NCBI GenBank assembly: GCA_025642065.1
Contig: JAODUP010000142.1
Coordinates: forward strand, 349,001 to 413,000
Direction: 5' to 3'
Origin: Paralvinella palmiformis
Lineage: Eukaryota; Annelida; Polychaeta; Terebellida; Alvinellidae
Length of the DNA: 64,000 bases
The notes beneath the pieces were generated by a model. It searched no databases. It saw only the letters and a list, made by a program, of their open reading frames with translations, and was not told the origin of the DNA. Each line of letters begins with the position of its first letter. The stretch's first letter is position 1. A program made the translations under genes and the position numbers. Shown in pieces: positions 49,601 to 55,897 of this stretch.

Positions 49601-49729
49601 ATAATTTGTGTTATCACCCACTAGTGATATACCTGTTATATATATATATATATCTTTACTTTCATAATGCAGGACCAGTACAAGTTCTGTTACCTTGCTG
49701 CCCTACAAGCTCTACAGAGCATCACATAG
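8110..49729 (+). CDS. PTPN13: Tyrosine-protein phosphatase non-receptor type 13 (PTP-BAS/PTP-BL), complete
   Basis: Forty-one coding exons, all with GT-AG junctions and matching phases, give 2410 residues, close to the roughly 2480 of the vertebrate protein. Order: KIND (about 1-188), RS-rich linker (189-551), FERM (552-890), PDZ1 (about 1033-1122), PDZ2 (1226-1315), PDZ3 (1402-1492), PDZ4 (1682-1764), PDZ5 (1887-1972), PTP (about 2160-2408). PDZ2 carries GGINTSVKHGGIYVK, nearly the vertebrate PTPN13 PDZ2 signature. The catalytic loop is HCSAGIGRTG with Cys2346. KIND-FERM-PDZ proteins such as FRMPD2 lack the phosphatase domain, so PTPN13 is the better call. Known family role: a cortical and junctional scaffold-phosphatase that binds C-terminal peptides through its PDZ domains. 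The start ATG 8110 was chosen because an in-frame TGA lies at 8062 and translation enters the KIND fold at once. Confidence 0.95.
8488..9087. mobile_element. Tigger/pogo-like MITE, 600 bp
   Basis: The ends are inverted repeats, CAGTAGGCCCCCGTTATA on the left and CAGTAGGCCCCATTATAACG read inward from the right. TA dinucleotides flank both (8486-8487, 9088-9089), as expected for Tc1/mariner/pogo insertion. No transposase is visible inside. The termini resemble widespread Tigger-type MITEs. It lies in the intron between KIND exons 8236 and 9408. Confidence 0.75.
10250..11155 (+). mobile_element. 5'-truncated LINE (non-LTR retrotransposon) 3' end
   Basis: The degraded reading frames match the C-terminal end of a non-LTR reverse transcriptase. 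SYPHLGLIHNEKINWEDHI is followed, after a stop or frameshift, by TSYIRPQIEYATVLYH, then a Cys/His motif (CQLCNNEQ...HYFLEC) typical of the region after the RT domain. The 3' end is A-rich and fades into AAATAAATCAAATCA near 11150. The order fits jockey/CR1/L2-like elements; the exact clade cannot be told. It sits in sense orientation in a PTPN13 intron and is not functional. Confidence 0.8.
11471..12713 (+). mobile_element. Dead Tc1-like transposon with terminal inverted repeats
   Basis: The 1.24 kb element has about 30-bp inverted ends: ACAGTCATTTGCAAAAGTTT on the left and its near-perfect inverse at 12684-12713. Broken frames between them show a helix-turn-helix segment (QIASLHGKGYTERDIAAKLH, from about 11698) and a late segment ending WPRNSPDLNPIEN (about 12390), the hallmark of Tc1 DD34E transposases. 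The family QDGAP motif reads MQYGAP here, so one catalytic Asp is lost. Several in-frame stops also break the gene. A TA is present at the left edge but appears as TG at the right. Confidence 0.88.
13417..14253 (+). other. PTPN13 intron, nothing recognised
   Basis: An 837-bp AT-rich intron between KIND exons. I see no coding sequence, RNA gene or clear repeat in it. Confidence 0.5.
14430..14560. repeat. Fragment of the TAATCGATTA-rich hAT element family
   Basis: Repeated ATTATAATCGATTACA and GTAATCATAATCAGTGATTA motifs resemble the terminal parts of the complete hAT-like element at 28474-29677. Only one end is recognisable. Confidence 0.35.
14692..14717. repeat. Cytosine homopolymer tract
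   Basis: A nearly pure C run in the intron after the KIND exons. Similar C runs occur at about 19061-19070 and 28286-28297. Such tracts are prone to length variation and sequencing error. Confidence 0.7.
15265..15580. mobile_element. Candidate short MITE
   Basis: The left edge TAATACCCCACTTTACGTCA and the inverse of the right edge (about GAGCCCTACATCATTAATTG) look like loosely matching ends of a pogo/Tigger-type MITE. The match is imperfect and the boundaries are uncertain. Confidence 0.35.
15728..17690 (+). CDS. PTPN13: PTPN13 linker between KIND and FERM, with RS-rich tracts
   Basis: Exons 15728-15857, 16176-16630, 16850-16964, 17108-17219 and 17414-17690 encode residues 189-551. Two stretches of alternating Arg/Ser are seen: HTRSRSRSRSRSQDRR near residue 225 and a run ending SRDRSRSRPRSR at 540-551. 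Between them lie a Pro/Tyr-rich part (YPPPPAQY, YAYPYYSGF) and a charged helix-prone part (KQQVEHLYGRLRDRG; TDWIKRQEAEIEA) that corresponds in position to the coiled region before the FERM domain in vertebrate PTPN13. The exon at 17108 must end at 17219, one base before its last ATG is completed, because reading on gives a stop. From memory, the RS tracts are not a feature of the vertebrate protein. Confidence 0.88.
15858..16175 (+). other. PTPN13 intron, nothing recognised
   Basis: A 318-bp AT-rich intron. I see only a pyrimidine-rich acceptor region ending TTTTGTTGTTGCAG. Confidence 0.5.
17828..22026 (+). CDS. PTPN13: PTPN13 FERM domain exons
   Basis: Exons 17828-18059, 18874-19009, 19680-19965, 21352-21402, 21521-21744 and 21929-22026 encode residues 552-893. 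F1 begins at KVRHLEVILLNGQRLDVICD. F2 includes HETTRHMFYLQLRRDLLE and SALAVQAEYNDH. F3 begins at EYGIHFYRVHK and ends with SRYLTQLCTSHHRFQM, the classic FERM C-terminal helix. FERM domains bind phosphoinositides and membrane-protein tails, and this one targets PTPN13 to the cell cortex in vertebrates. At the last exon an alternative GT lies at 22021-22022; the end at 22026 was chosen for the stronger GTAAGC donor, and it keeps phase with the next exon. Confidence 0.92.
18438..18488. repeat. (TG)n microsatellite
   Basis: About 50 bp of TG dinucleotides, interrupted by TA twice, in the intron between the first two FERM exons. Confidence 0.95.
19010..19679 (+). other. PTPN13 intron, no element recognised
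   Basis: A 670-bp intron inside the FERM coding region. Apart from a short C run near 19061-19070 I see nothing in it. Confidence 0.5.
20093..20159. repeat. (TG)n(TA)n compound microsatellite
   Basis: About 25 bp of TG followed by nearly 40 bp of uninterrupted TA, in the FERM intron 19966-21351. Confidence 0.95.
20713..21143. mobile_element. Candidate non-autonomous DNA element
   Basis: The left edge reads GGTTCCCCCCACTTGTCCTG and the inverse of the right edge reads GGTTCCCACAGCCAAGG. The interior repeats CCTGGAAAA-type motifs in both orientations. The symmetry suggests a non-autonomous cut-and-paste element, but the inverted ends match poorly and no target duplication is clear. Confidence 0.4.
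22289..23250. mobile_element. TA-flanked non-autonomous DNA transposon, copy 1
   Basis: A 962-bp element. The left end CCGTAGGTCCCGGCCATTAA and the inverse of the right end CCGTAGGTCCTGGCCATTAA match at 19 of 20 bases. TA dinucleotides sit directly outside both ends (22287-22288, 23251-23252). A second, more diverged copy in the same orientation lies at 52803-53522. No transposase frame is evident. It lies in the intron after the FERM domain. Confidence 0.82.
23974..25557 (+). CDS. PTPN13: PTPN13 acidic linker and PDZ1
   Basis: Exons 23974-24247 and 24938-25557 encode residues 894-1191. The first exon is acidic and His/Ser-rich (DDEYIDEEDTEH). The second, the longest exon of the gene, carries PDZ1 from KVEIVRLRKDPSYGYGI to IIELTLSQL, about residues 1033-1122. 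The carboxylate-binding loop reads YGYGI rather than the common GLGF, and His starts helix alpha-B (HSMAVEMIQ), as in class I PDZ domains. A Ser/Asp-rich tail follows. The 690-bp intron between the two exons shows no recognised element. Confidence 0.9.
26338..28221 (+). CDS. PTPN13: PTPN13 PDZ2
   Basis: Exons 26338-26501, 26651-26744 and 27988-28221 encode residues 1191-1355. PDZ2 runs from GDLYEIALQKKQSSFGLNIT through GGINTSVKHGGIYVK to ETLRSAPAVCKLILEKA. The insertion between strands beta-2 and beta-3 and the helix start THRQAVETLR closely match vertebrate PTPN13 PDZ2, the domain known to bind Fas, APC and other class I tails. The domain is split by two introns, one just after the binding loop and one inside the Gly of GDR. 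A Ser/Pro/Thr/Gln-rich tail follows. Confidence 0.93.
26888..26950 (+). mobile_element. Single end of a pogo-type element
   Basis: TA is followed by CCATATATACTCATGTATAA, nearly identical to the inverse of the element end at 59648-59667 (CCATATATACTCAGGTATAA). The other end was not found with confidence; a divergent candidate lies near 27480-27515. Confidence 0.4.
28474..29677. mobile_element. hAT-like non-autonomous element with 8-bp target duplication
   Basis: A 1.2 kb element. The left end reads CAGGCTTGGGGTGATTAC and the inverse of the right end CAGGGTTGGGGTAATCATAA. Inside both ends are runs of TAATCGATTAC-type palindromic motifs. The flanks are CTATGTAA (28466-28473) and CTATATAA (29678-29685), seven of eight matching, the target-site length typical of hAT elements. 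No transposase frame is seen. It lies in the intron after PDZ2. Confidence 0.85.
29862..29996 (+). CDS. PTPN13: PTPN13 linker exon between PDZ2 and PDZ3
   Basis: A 135-bp exon, phase 1 on both sides, encoding about residues 1356-1400. It has a CATCAG acceptor and a GTATTA donor. The sequence is Ser/Met/Gln-rich with no known fold. Because both phases are equal, skipping it would remove 45 residues without a frameshift. Confidence 0.8.
29997..32742 (+). other. Large PTPN13 intron before PDZ3
   Basis: A 2.7 kb intron. It holds a tRNA-like SINE on the minus strand (about 30605-30735), a (TG)n tract (30736-30763), a 20-bp perfect tandem duplication (31144-31183, unit CAGCACATGTAATGCACATT) and a short G run near 31514. 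No coding exon is supported. Confidence 0.55.
30605..30735 (-). repeat. tRNA-derived SINE, minus strand
   Basis: Read on the minus strand, CTGATAGTGCAGTGAGTGGT (A-box-like) is followed by GAGTTCAAATCTGGATC (B-box-like). The rest of the tRNA is not preserved. It ends beside a (TG)n tract. Confidence 0.55.
32743..33323 (+). CDS. PTPN13: PTPN13 PDZ3
   Basis: Exons 32743-32954 and 33231-33323 encode residues 1401-1502. PDZ3 runs from NLLEVQLHKWSSGLGFSVLG through VVRIKRIFPTGPAA and REGDVILEVND to EEVTLLVCRPS. The binding loop is the canonical GLGF. Helix alpha-B starts RHQEVMNLLR, with His at the first helix position. Confidence 0.92.
33424..35914 (+). CDS. PTPN13: PTPN13 linker exons between PDZ3 and PDZ4
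   Basis: Exons 33424-33498, 33774-33930 and 35610-35914 encode residues 1503-1681. The first two are Ser/Thr/Asp-rich. The third has an acidic block (DDEEDAADSEEEED) and Asp/Ser-rich sequence expected to be disordered. The last exon ends AAAG|GTGTGT, so its donor is the first repeat of a (GT)n tract. Confidence 0.82.
33600..33629. repeat. (TG)n microsatellite
   Basis: Thirty bases of uninterrupted TG in a short PTPN13 intron. Confidence 0.95.
34123..34822. mobile_element. Element with internal 230-bp tandem repeats, copy 1
   Basis: The left edge ACCTTATATACTTGCGGTTA resembles the pogo-type end TATATACTCG. Inside, a unit beginning GAGTCGGAACAAAATCA recurs at 34283 and 34513, a 230-bp period; the second copy carries an extra stretch of about 60 bp. 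The block ends TATAACATCAAAGCGA at 34822. The same tandem block occurs at 58975-59400. No matching right terminus is seen here. Confidence 0.65.
36325..36864 (-). mobile_element. Pogo-type transposon remnant with acidic transposase tail
   Basis: The left end CTGTATATACTCGCAC and the inverse of the right end CGATATACTCGCGTATAA are similar and sit next to TA dinucleotides. On the minus strand a 66-codon frame (36420-36620) reads LKKCSISNDFGGMVDEVMW, then an Asp/Glu/Ser-rich tail ending DDDEFLGFE. This matches the KKCxISN...acidic-tail C-terminus of pogo/Tigger DDE transposases. Only the C-terminal tip of the transposase remains, so this is a deletion derivative. Confidence 0.72.
36965..38864 (+). 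CDS. PTPN13: PTPN13 PDZ4 and following linker
   Basis: Exons 36965-37117, 37922-38065, 38255-38432 and 38725-38864 encode residues 1682-1886. PDZ4 runs from EYEITLTKGEKGLGFTIAG to SSVVTLRFYKP, with helix alpha-B starting THREAVAYLR. The linker is Ser/Thr/Lys/Glu-rich. The donor of the exon at 37922 is ambiguous: ACG|GTTGGC (end 38065) and ACA|GTAAAA (end 38095) are both phase 0. The longer form would add a hydrophobic VGIIIIIMIT stretch from ATC/ATT repeats, so the shorter one is preferred. Confidence 0.87.
38624..38643. repeat. (TG)n microsatellite
   Basis: About 20 bp of TG followed by a mixed GT/GC stretch, just before the exon at 38725. Confidence 0.85.
39409..41008 (+). CDS. PTPN13: PTPN13 PDZ5 and acidic linker
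   Basis: Exons 39409-39573, 39823-39914 and 40629-41008 encode residues 1887-2098. PDZ5 runs from PGVFRVTLQRQNNGFGFSL through VRTITPGGAADRDGQ to DCVQLTVTR, with helix alpha-B AHNKAISYIK. The long third exon is Ser/Asp/Glu-rich, with a tandem DEENPDEENP repeat, a helix-prone RLIEKQKQQKADTD stretch and an acidic tail before RKPPR. Its end at 41008 (CCTCCTC|GTATGG) is set by the phase of the next exon; reading through would reach a stop at 41065-41067. Confidence 0.88.
40278..40305. repeat. (AT)n microsatellite
   Basis: Nearly pure AT dinucleotides in the intron before exon 40629. Confidence 0.9.
40330..40415 (-). repeat. tRNA-derived SINE, minus strand
   Basis: On the minus strand, AGGGCCTAACTGGTAGCATG resembles an A box and CCTAGGTTCAAACCCC a B box. 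The spacing is close to that of a real tRNA, but no acceptor stem forms. Confidence 0.6.
40584..40610. repeat. (AT)n microsatellite beside an acceptor
   Basis: About 27 bp of AT, ending some 18 bp before the acceptor of exon 40629. Confidence 0.9.
41657..49729 (+). CDS. PTPN13: PTPN13 catalytic PTP domain exons and C-terminus
   Basis: Exons 41657-41829, 42582-42672, 46670-46931, 47984-48146, 49210-49338, 49483-49545 and 49673-49729 encode residues 2099-2410. The domain opens with NKVKNRYRNVLPYDANRVKL and DYINASYI. It has QGPLPNTTGDFWRMVWE, the WPD loop TWPDLGVP (Asp2316, general acid), the P-loop VHCSAGIGRTGV (Cys2346 nucleophile, Arg2352 phosphate binding) and the Q-loop QRQGFIQVKDQYKFCY. 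All catalytic residues are present, so an active phosphatase is expected. The stop TAG at 49727-49729 follows only about 15 residues after the Q-loop, giving a shorter tail than vertebrate PTPN13. Vertebrate PTPN13 has WPDHDTP, from memory; WPDLGVP is closer to PTP1B. Confidence 0.95.
41955..42060 (+). repeat. tRNA-derived SINE
   Basis: TAGCACGGTTGGCCACTGAC (A-box-like) is followed by GAGGTTCAAATCCTGACCTG (B-box-like). It lies in a PTPN13 intron. Confidence 0.6.
44091..45715. mobile_element. 1.6 kb element bounded by imperfect inverted repeats
   Basis: The left end contains AATGGCTTCCACTAATAAGG, then GCACTTTATT and a TTA-rich run. The inverse of 45655-45715 reads AATGGCTGCTGCTAGTAAGG, then GCACTTTATT and a similar run. 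A third copy of this end occurs at 249-330 (ACTGTACAGTGC...TTGCTAGTAAGGGTGCCTTTT). The class is unknown and no transposase is recognised. Confidence 0.55.
46340..46480 (+). repeat. tRNA-derived SINE
   Basis: CGGCTGAACTGATAGTCCAA (A-box-like) precedes GTGTTCAGATCCTGGTCGAC (B-box-like) in the intron before exon 46670. Confidence 0.5.
47155..47255 (-). repeat. tRNA-derived SINE, minus strand
   Basis: On the minus strand, ATGACACAGTGGTAAAGTAT is followed by CTTGTGTTCAAATCCGGACT, which look like pol III A and B boxes. Confidence 0.6.
47520..47725 (+). repeat. SINE with tRNA head and conserved body, upstream of the WPD-loop exon
   Basis: The head TTAGTTAGAGCATCTCATCC and GGGGTTTGAATCCAGGCTGT fit pol III A and B boxes. 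The body 47631-47712 has an inverted partner at 48926-49007 with 76 of 82 bases matching and no gap (counted by eye). Confidence 0.65.
48493..48580. repeat. Perfect 44-bp tandem duplication
   Basis: The unit starting TCAGAATATGATAAGAGTAT occurs twice head to tail (48493-48536 and 48537-48580) without a mismatch. This implies a recent duplication, or an assembly artefact. Confidence 0.95.
48926..49007 (-). repeat. SINE body in inverted orientation, downstream of the WPD-loop exon
   Basis: The reverse complement of 47631-47712 with six mismatches. It lies between exons 48146 and 49210. Confidence 0.75.
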
Positions 49730-50491
49730 CTTTGTTCCTGACAGCAGCACTGACTACCAAACACCCACTTGGGTTTGTTTCCACTATGGTGCCGAAATCT
49801 TTTGTTAAATTCAGTCTCCACCATTTATAAATCAGCATTTTTAGTGGTAGCAACAGTCACCGAGATTATATCCTATTCTGCATCCTCAGTGTAGCTTTGT
49901 TTAAATAATATCATCTGTATAATTTACATTTTTCATGTATATAGTATAAAAGTGCCTTCTATTGTTTTATAAATTTATCCTTGTTAATGCCGGGCCCGTC
50001 TGTTTTATGGATTCTTTAGGTATTTCTAGCCTGTAGATTACAGATTGTTTTTATACATCGTTCAGCATATAATATACTTTTATATGAAGATTTAAGTTAA
50101 CTGCCTATATACACTAATAGATAGGTAGTCGCATTAATTAAACAAGTAGCACTTACATATTATACACAAAATAAAAAACATATTATACACATATAACATT
50201 GCTCTTACTCGTACTTATAATGCAAATTCCGATTTAAGGGATGATCAGACTATTTATTTATATTTTGTATAAACATGTTTGCTAGTCAAGTACTTTTATC
50301 TAGTGACCAGTTGGCCGTCCATTTTAGTGTCAAAGTCTATGCAATATGATCTGATTTTTACATCTGCCTTACTCTCTTTGGACAGCCTCATCATTTCAAG
50401 AGTTTACTACCATATTCACACACATATAGATATCCTGTATATATATTTATGTGTAACTTAACTTTCGATCGATTTGTTAACAGATTCTACG

Positions 50492-50522
<31 letters not shown>

Positions 50523-50731
50523 AAGTTTTAGAGGGATTGTGTACAAATGTTTACTTACTGTTACCCTTTTGTGTGCATTTGATAAGCTGTTACTTCTATT
50601 AACTAGTGTATAATTTCTGGTGCTGTGTAGAATTTTCAATCCAAATCATCTAATATGTTATCCTTCATTACATTGTAGTGTAGTATGCCTTGCATATAGT
50701 CAGTCACCACACGATGCCAAGAGTCACATGA
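49730..50731 (+). other. PTPN13: PTPN13 3'UTR
   Basis: About 1 kb from the TAG to the AATAAA at 50732. It holds a (TA)n tract at 50491-50520 and an earlier AATAAA near 50170 that could give a shorter transcript. No coding sequence is supported. Confidence 0.7.
50491..50520. repeat. (TA)n microsatellite in the 3'UTR
   Basis: About 30 bp of uninterrupted TA in the PTPN13 3'UTR. Confidence 0.95.
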
Positions 50732-50737
50732 AATAAA
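50732..50737 (+). terminator. PTPN13 poly(A) signal
   Basis: AATAAA about 1.0 kb after the stop codon. A T-rich, then T/G-rich stretch (ACTTTTATTTGGGTTTTAC) follows at the usual distance. It lies 13 bp from the opposite-strand signal of the helicase gene. Confidence 0.75.
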
Positions 50738-50750
50738 TTGGTGTACAACT

Positions 50751-50756
50751 TTTATT
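50751..50756 (-). terminator. DDX21-like gene poly(A) signal
   Basis: Read on the minus strand, CCCAAATAAAAGTTG contains AATAAA about 370 nt after the helicase stop codon at 51127. An ATTAAA close to the stop (about 51108) is a weaker alternative. Confidence 0.7.
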
Positions 50757-51126
50757 TGGGTTTTACTTTATGTACGATGTGCGTTAATGTATAATGAAGT
50801 CCAGCATGTTGATGGACACTATTAAAACATTATTCTACTATATTCACTTCCAAAGGTCAGAACAGTCACTGAATCGTGTCTAGCAAGTTACTAATTAACA
50901 GCGGAATAGTATGTTTGCATTTAAATTTTTTTTACTGTAAATTGTCCGTTACATATTTTAACTGAGTACTGGTTTAATGCAACATCTTACAGTCTCATCT
51001 GAAGAAATATACACCCCTCTTTATGGCTAAAATGATAGAATGATTGATGGCTACACAGAATACAAAACATGACAGCCACAACAATGCAATGATAATAGAA
51101 GAATGTTTAATTTAATTCACTATATA

Positions 51127-54100
51127 TCAAACGCTGTAATTCCGCTTCCTAAACTGTCCCTCAAATAGGTGTTCCTCCATGTCTTCATCATACTGGTCAT
51201 CTCTGAAGCCAGTCTTGTAACCTTTAGCAGGATGTCTATCACCACCAAAACCATGCTTGTTAGTTCCATGCTCATTCCAATTACTTCTGTAGCCATTTCT
51301 GGGCTGGTAGTTTTTATTACTCGTATTTCTGTATCTATTTCTTCCCTCAAAATCCCTAGACTGGTAACCTGTATAACTTCTACTTCTAAATCTATTCCTC
51401 TCTTCAATTTCCCGTTTTTCTATAGGAGCTAAATCAGGTAACTTAGAAGGTTTATTTAGTTTGTCATATTTTGTATCAGTCCACTGATCAGCAACAGCCT
51501 TGTCCATGTGACTAGGCAGGTCAAACACGCATGACTGAAATATTAGCATGAACAGTAATTAAAACATAATAACACTGACATGTAACAGACATAATAAATA
51601 TCATTCCTGAACATCAATTTAGTAGAAAATTATCAGACTGAAATATGATGAAGAGCTAAAAACAAAATACATATAAAATGACAGACAGGACAAATGATCA
51701 CACCTTTCCAAGTAACTACCATCACTATTATTAACACACACGTGGTAACTGCCCCCAACATAAATTTGTTGTTTCTGTCATTTCATTCATACCAGTAAAA
51801 GTTATATTAAAAATATATGTATCTTAATCAAAATTAAAGGTGACAGGAAAATATTATTACTTATGAATTGACATATATCCAAATAGGTTAAAATTAATCT
51901 CTGTTATAAATGTTTGCCACTGAATTATTCTGAACATTTCAGGGTAATCTGTTGTGATATGAGTATTATCAAAATATTTTGTTCATTCAGTAGGGAAGTC
52001 ATGTGATGCCAATGGAGTCACATTTAGTAATCATGACAGCACTTGATGCCCAACCTGGTATAATGAGAGACTTAAAGGATTTATAGATTGAGCTTTTAAC
52101 CCCTGTCAGTGATAAATAATAACAAATATATTGAGAATAAAATATAACCACCAACTGTAGCATAGGGTCAAGCTGACAACTAATATTCTGGTCAGTTACT
52201 CCCAAATGAAGGTGATAGATTTGTATAACTTGGTTACATATAAAGTACAGTTAGTTTCTGTTATTGGTGAACCATTTTAACTACTGTTTTGACAAATGTA
52301 ATTGTTTACAATATTATCAGCTATGACAATTTATCTTACAGACTTTTATCCTTTCTATATTCCTCGATATCCATTTCTTAGCTGGATCTTTAGAAAATCG
52401 ATGCACAGATTTCCAAACAATCATCATGTTTTGGCATCATATTAACACACTATTCCACATATTTCAATTTTGTACTGAGTACAAAATATTAACTTCACTG
52501 TTTATAAATTAAATTCAAACCATACAGGTGTTTTTTGTGCCAATGTATGCAAAATTGTGCTATCAAAGATTATGAAAAAATATACTGATAATCTATGGTT
52601 TACTGAATTAAAAAGGGAGATGATGTCCAGGGGAAATCTCAAATTTATTTAAACAACACAGCTCTGGACAAAATCTAGGCTGCCTTCGAAACTATTCCGT
52701 TATAAAAAAAACAATATGCCTTTATTGAAGTCACGTTTCTTACCTTAAAAACAATTTGAATTTTTCATTTTCATTACAATATTCACTTAATAATATACAA
52801 TAGATTCCGGTGATTAAGCCTACCCGGCCATATTTTGGCTTAAAATATCACGATTTATGGTAGTACCACCCATTAAACTGACCTAAATATTTGAACTTTT
52901 CCTAGCAGTATTTTTAGATAATATCAATATTTGAACACCTGAAATAGCAAAGAAACTGCATCAAACATCGGGCTTGTGAACCAGTAAGTGAACCATAGAA
53001 ACAGTGAAAAGTATTTAAAAGACTTACATTGTGAAACAATGATAAAATTACTGAAATAAATATTTATATTTAAACTGAACTTTTTTGTTTTCAGTAATCA
53101 TATATTATTACCACAACAATAAACACACCCTTCTATGAAAACAAGATGTATGTCTATACCAACAAACAAATGAGATACAATGCTCTTAGGTACAGGATAT
53201 CTTGGGTACGAGTTGTCTTGTTACTGATGCTGCCTTCAAATTGAAAGTCGTGAAATGCACTACTGAGTCCAACAACATTTATCCATAATTACAAAAATCA
53301 GATTATTCTACATATAACTACCAGTATTAATTTTTCTTATAAAGCCATAAATCATTATCATCAACTTGTTTCACTTCTATTTTCACAGTTTAGATCAAAA
53401 TGACGATTGATGTCCATTTGCTAGATCGAGTCTAGACAACTGCTAACACCCTGAAATCTTTTCTCCCGATTACTGAATTTCTTGACACTGAAATAGCACC
53501 AGCCATTAAACTGACTTAACGGTACACAGTTTTCACTTGACTCTCACCATGTCATAAAATCTTTTATTCTGATCATAAAAATGTGCAGCACTTCATTGTT
53601 TTTTTCAAGTAAATTTCCTTCTATATTGAGTATATTTTCAGAATCAATAATTACAAAGACAAAAGCTGTTTAATTTTTTCTGATAGAACACTTTTATATG
53701 TTCTATACACAGAAATCAGGTGGGATTAAGGATAAATTCCCCTCAAACTATTAGGTAATAAACTAGCAAAGTGCTGGTTGTAAAAAACATAAGTTTCATA
53801 GAATCACCTGTATGTCTTTCATGAAAGCTAAATTTTATTTACTAAGATGTCATGTACAAGTGCACATGAGGAGAATATCTTGGTTTTGTAATTTTTTAGT
53901 TTCTTCGAGTGTAAATTTTTATAAAGAAGCTGTCAAGTGATCTTTTCAGTCATAGTTGTACTTACCCTTCTATCAGCACACATCCTTATTGAGCTGATAC
54001 CTTTCGTTATACTCGATGATAATTTTTTAGTCAACACTCTCCACACATAACCGACTGAATTCATTTCTGTGCTTGCTTCATACATGAATGTTATAAAACC

Positions 54101-54466
54101 CTGAAAAATATATAACCTTTTAGGTATCACTTATTTTATACAATGAAGAATAGAATGACTATTATTAATGTGGCGAGCATAGCCACATCTTAAGTTACTC
54201 AACCATTTGTCAATAAAACACCTGTTAATCAACTACAATTTTGAAGGACATACTTTCAGGTAACCTACCAGATCTATGGTAGTGTTAAACAACCCAATGA
54301 ACATACCCTTTGTGATGTAATCAATGACCTAGTGTGTGTCTGCATGCCACCACCAATGACAGCGAGTGCTGCAGATAGAGCTGTCACAGCTCCACGAGTA
54401 TCTATCAGTTGTTCCGCAGCCTCTTGATAAAATCTTATCACATCTGTATCTATGTCATCTAGAGTC
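51127..54466 (-). CDS. DDX21: GUCT domain and basic tail of the DDX21-like helicase
   Basis: Exons 54307-54466, 53966-54100 and 51127-51534 encode the last 233 or so residues. GUCT starts around [19 protein letters not shown], continues through [17 protein letters not shown] and [11 protein letters not shown], and ends at [17 protein letters not shown]. The tail is Arg/Asn/Tyr/Gly-rich ([24 protein letters not shown]), then more acidic ([14 protein letters not shown]), and ends RKRNYSV. Vertebrate DDX21 ends in FRGQR-type repeats; here the repeats are looser. The last exon carries the stop, TGA at 51127-51129. Confidence 0.88.
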
Positions 54467-55856
54467 CTGTAATACAGAACATCATGTTGTATCATCTCCT
54501 TGACAATTACATTGTTTACAGTCTACTCACTGAACATCTAGTATCTTCTGAATTAAATTTGTTTTAAACCTGAAGCTTTACTGCTTTATTTCCTTACAAA
54601 AGCTGTTTCTGTTTTGGACACAATACAAGGTAGTCATATTTTGATGAATGCACTCCTGTGCAGTCTGAAATTGACTACTAATCCACAATTCACATTTCAA
54701 GTATCATGTTTATTATTTATTAAGAGATATCAAAGTTAAGATTATTTGGAGACTGCTAGATGACGATTGATGTTTTATGGCTACTTTTATGCACATGGTA
54801 GGCTAAATGGGCTGAGCAACTTCCAAAGGTAATGACGCAGTCAAAATGAAACAAAGATAATACCCTAGGACTGGAGAAGCAAGTGAATTCTATATCCAAG
54901 TCCTGTTATTATCAAATAAGAAAAATAGGACTTATTCGTAAGTACATAAATGATGAGACATGCAAGACTTTAGTCCAAGCCTTATCATTTCTCAACTGCA
55001 CTATGGCAATGCATTGTTATATAATATCCCCCTCTCTCTGACAAACCACCTACAGCGACTGTACTCACAAAAGGGAACATATAACACCAGTTTCGTTCCA
55101 GCTTTCTGTATGTTTCAGATCACTGTACAAGATCCTGTTTCATAGATTCAAAGTACTGTACTGAATATAACAGTACCAGTGTATCTAAGCAATCTGATCG
55201 AAAAATGTATAACAGTGAGTGCTCCGATCTGAGTCCTATTCACTTTTAAGGGTACCAAGAAGCCATACAGCAATGTATGGAGAGAGATTCTTCCCAGGCT
55301 GTGGAATGAGTGGCCAAACCACATTAAACTCGCAGCAAGTAAAGACAGGTTCTTAAACCCATTTATTTAAATTGGCATATTTATAATATTAAACCAGTTT
55401 ATTATGTATTTGATCTATTTGAGCTCAGAATATGTTTTAATTGTGTTTTAAATGTTAAGCACCGTAGAGAAATTTCAGTTGAATAAGGCGCTATATAAAA
55501 TACTATTATTATTTATATCATTATAAACACCCTTCAGATATGACCATGCCAAGATTCAAACTCAAGTGATAGTGCGTGATCTGTGGTCTAACAAACTACC
55601 AATTAGACCACGGAGGCCTCCCCTTTTAGTTCTATTCAAATTAAGCATGTGTACCTATAATTTCATGGAAAAGCATTGTTTTAGCAGCTATATTGATTCC
55701 ACACCACATAAAACATTATGTTAAACCACTGGCCTTACACAGTCAGGAGGAACCCCTGGAAACTTAGAAAGTGATATACAAGGCAAATGTTTGTATGGAG
55801 GAAATAAATTACACAGAATATTAATTTATAAATAAATATGCTAAATACAATACATA

Positions 55857-55897
<41 letters not shown>

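Noticed and set aside
8110..49729. FRMPD2-type gene rather than PTPN13
   Set aside because: KIND-FERM-PDZ order is shared, but five PDZ domains and a complete C-terminal PTP domain in one in-phase exon chain identify PTPN13.
51120..51432. Open frames on both strands over the helicase last exon
   Set aside because: They overlap the real minus-strand reading (51127-51534) in other frames. Their repetitive Ser/Thr/Ile or Glu/Ile content comes from the Arg/Asn-rich coding tail.
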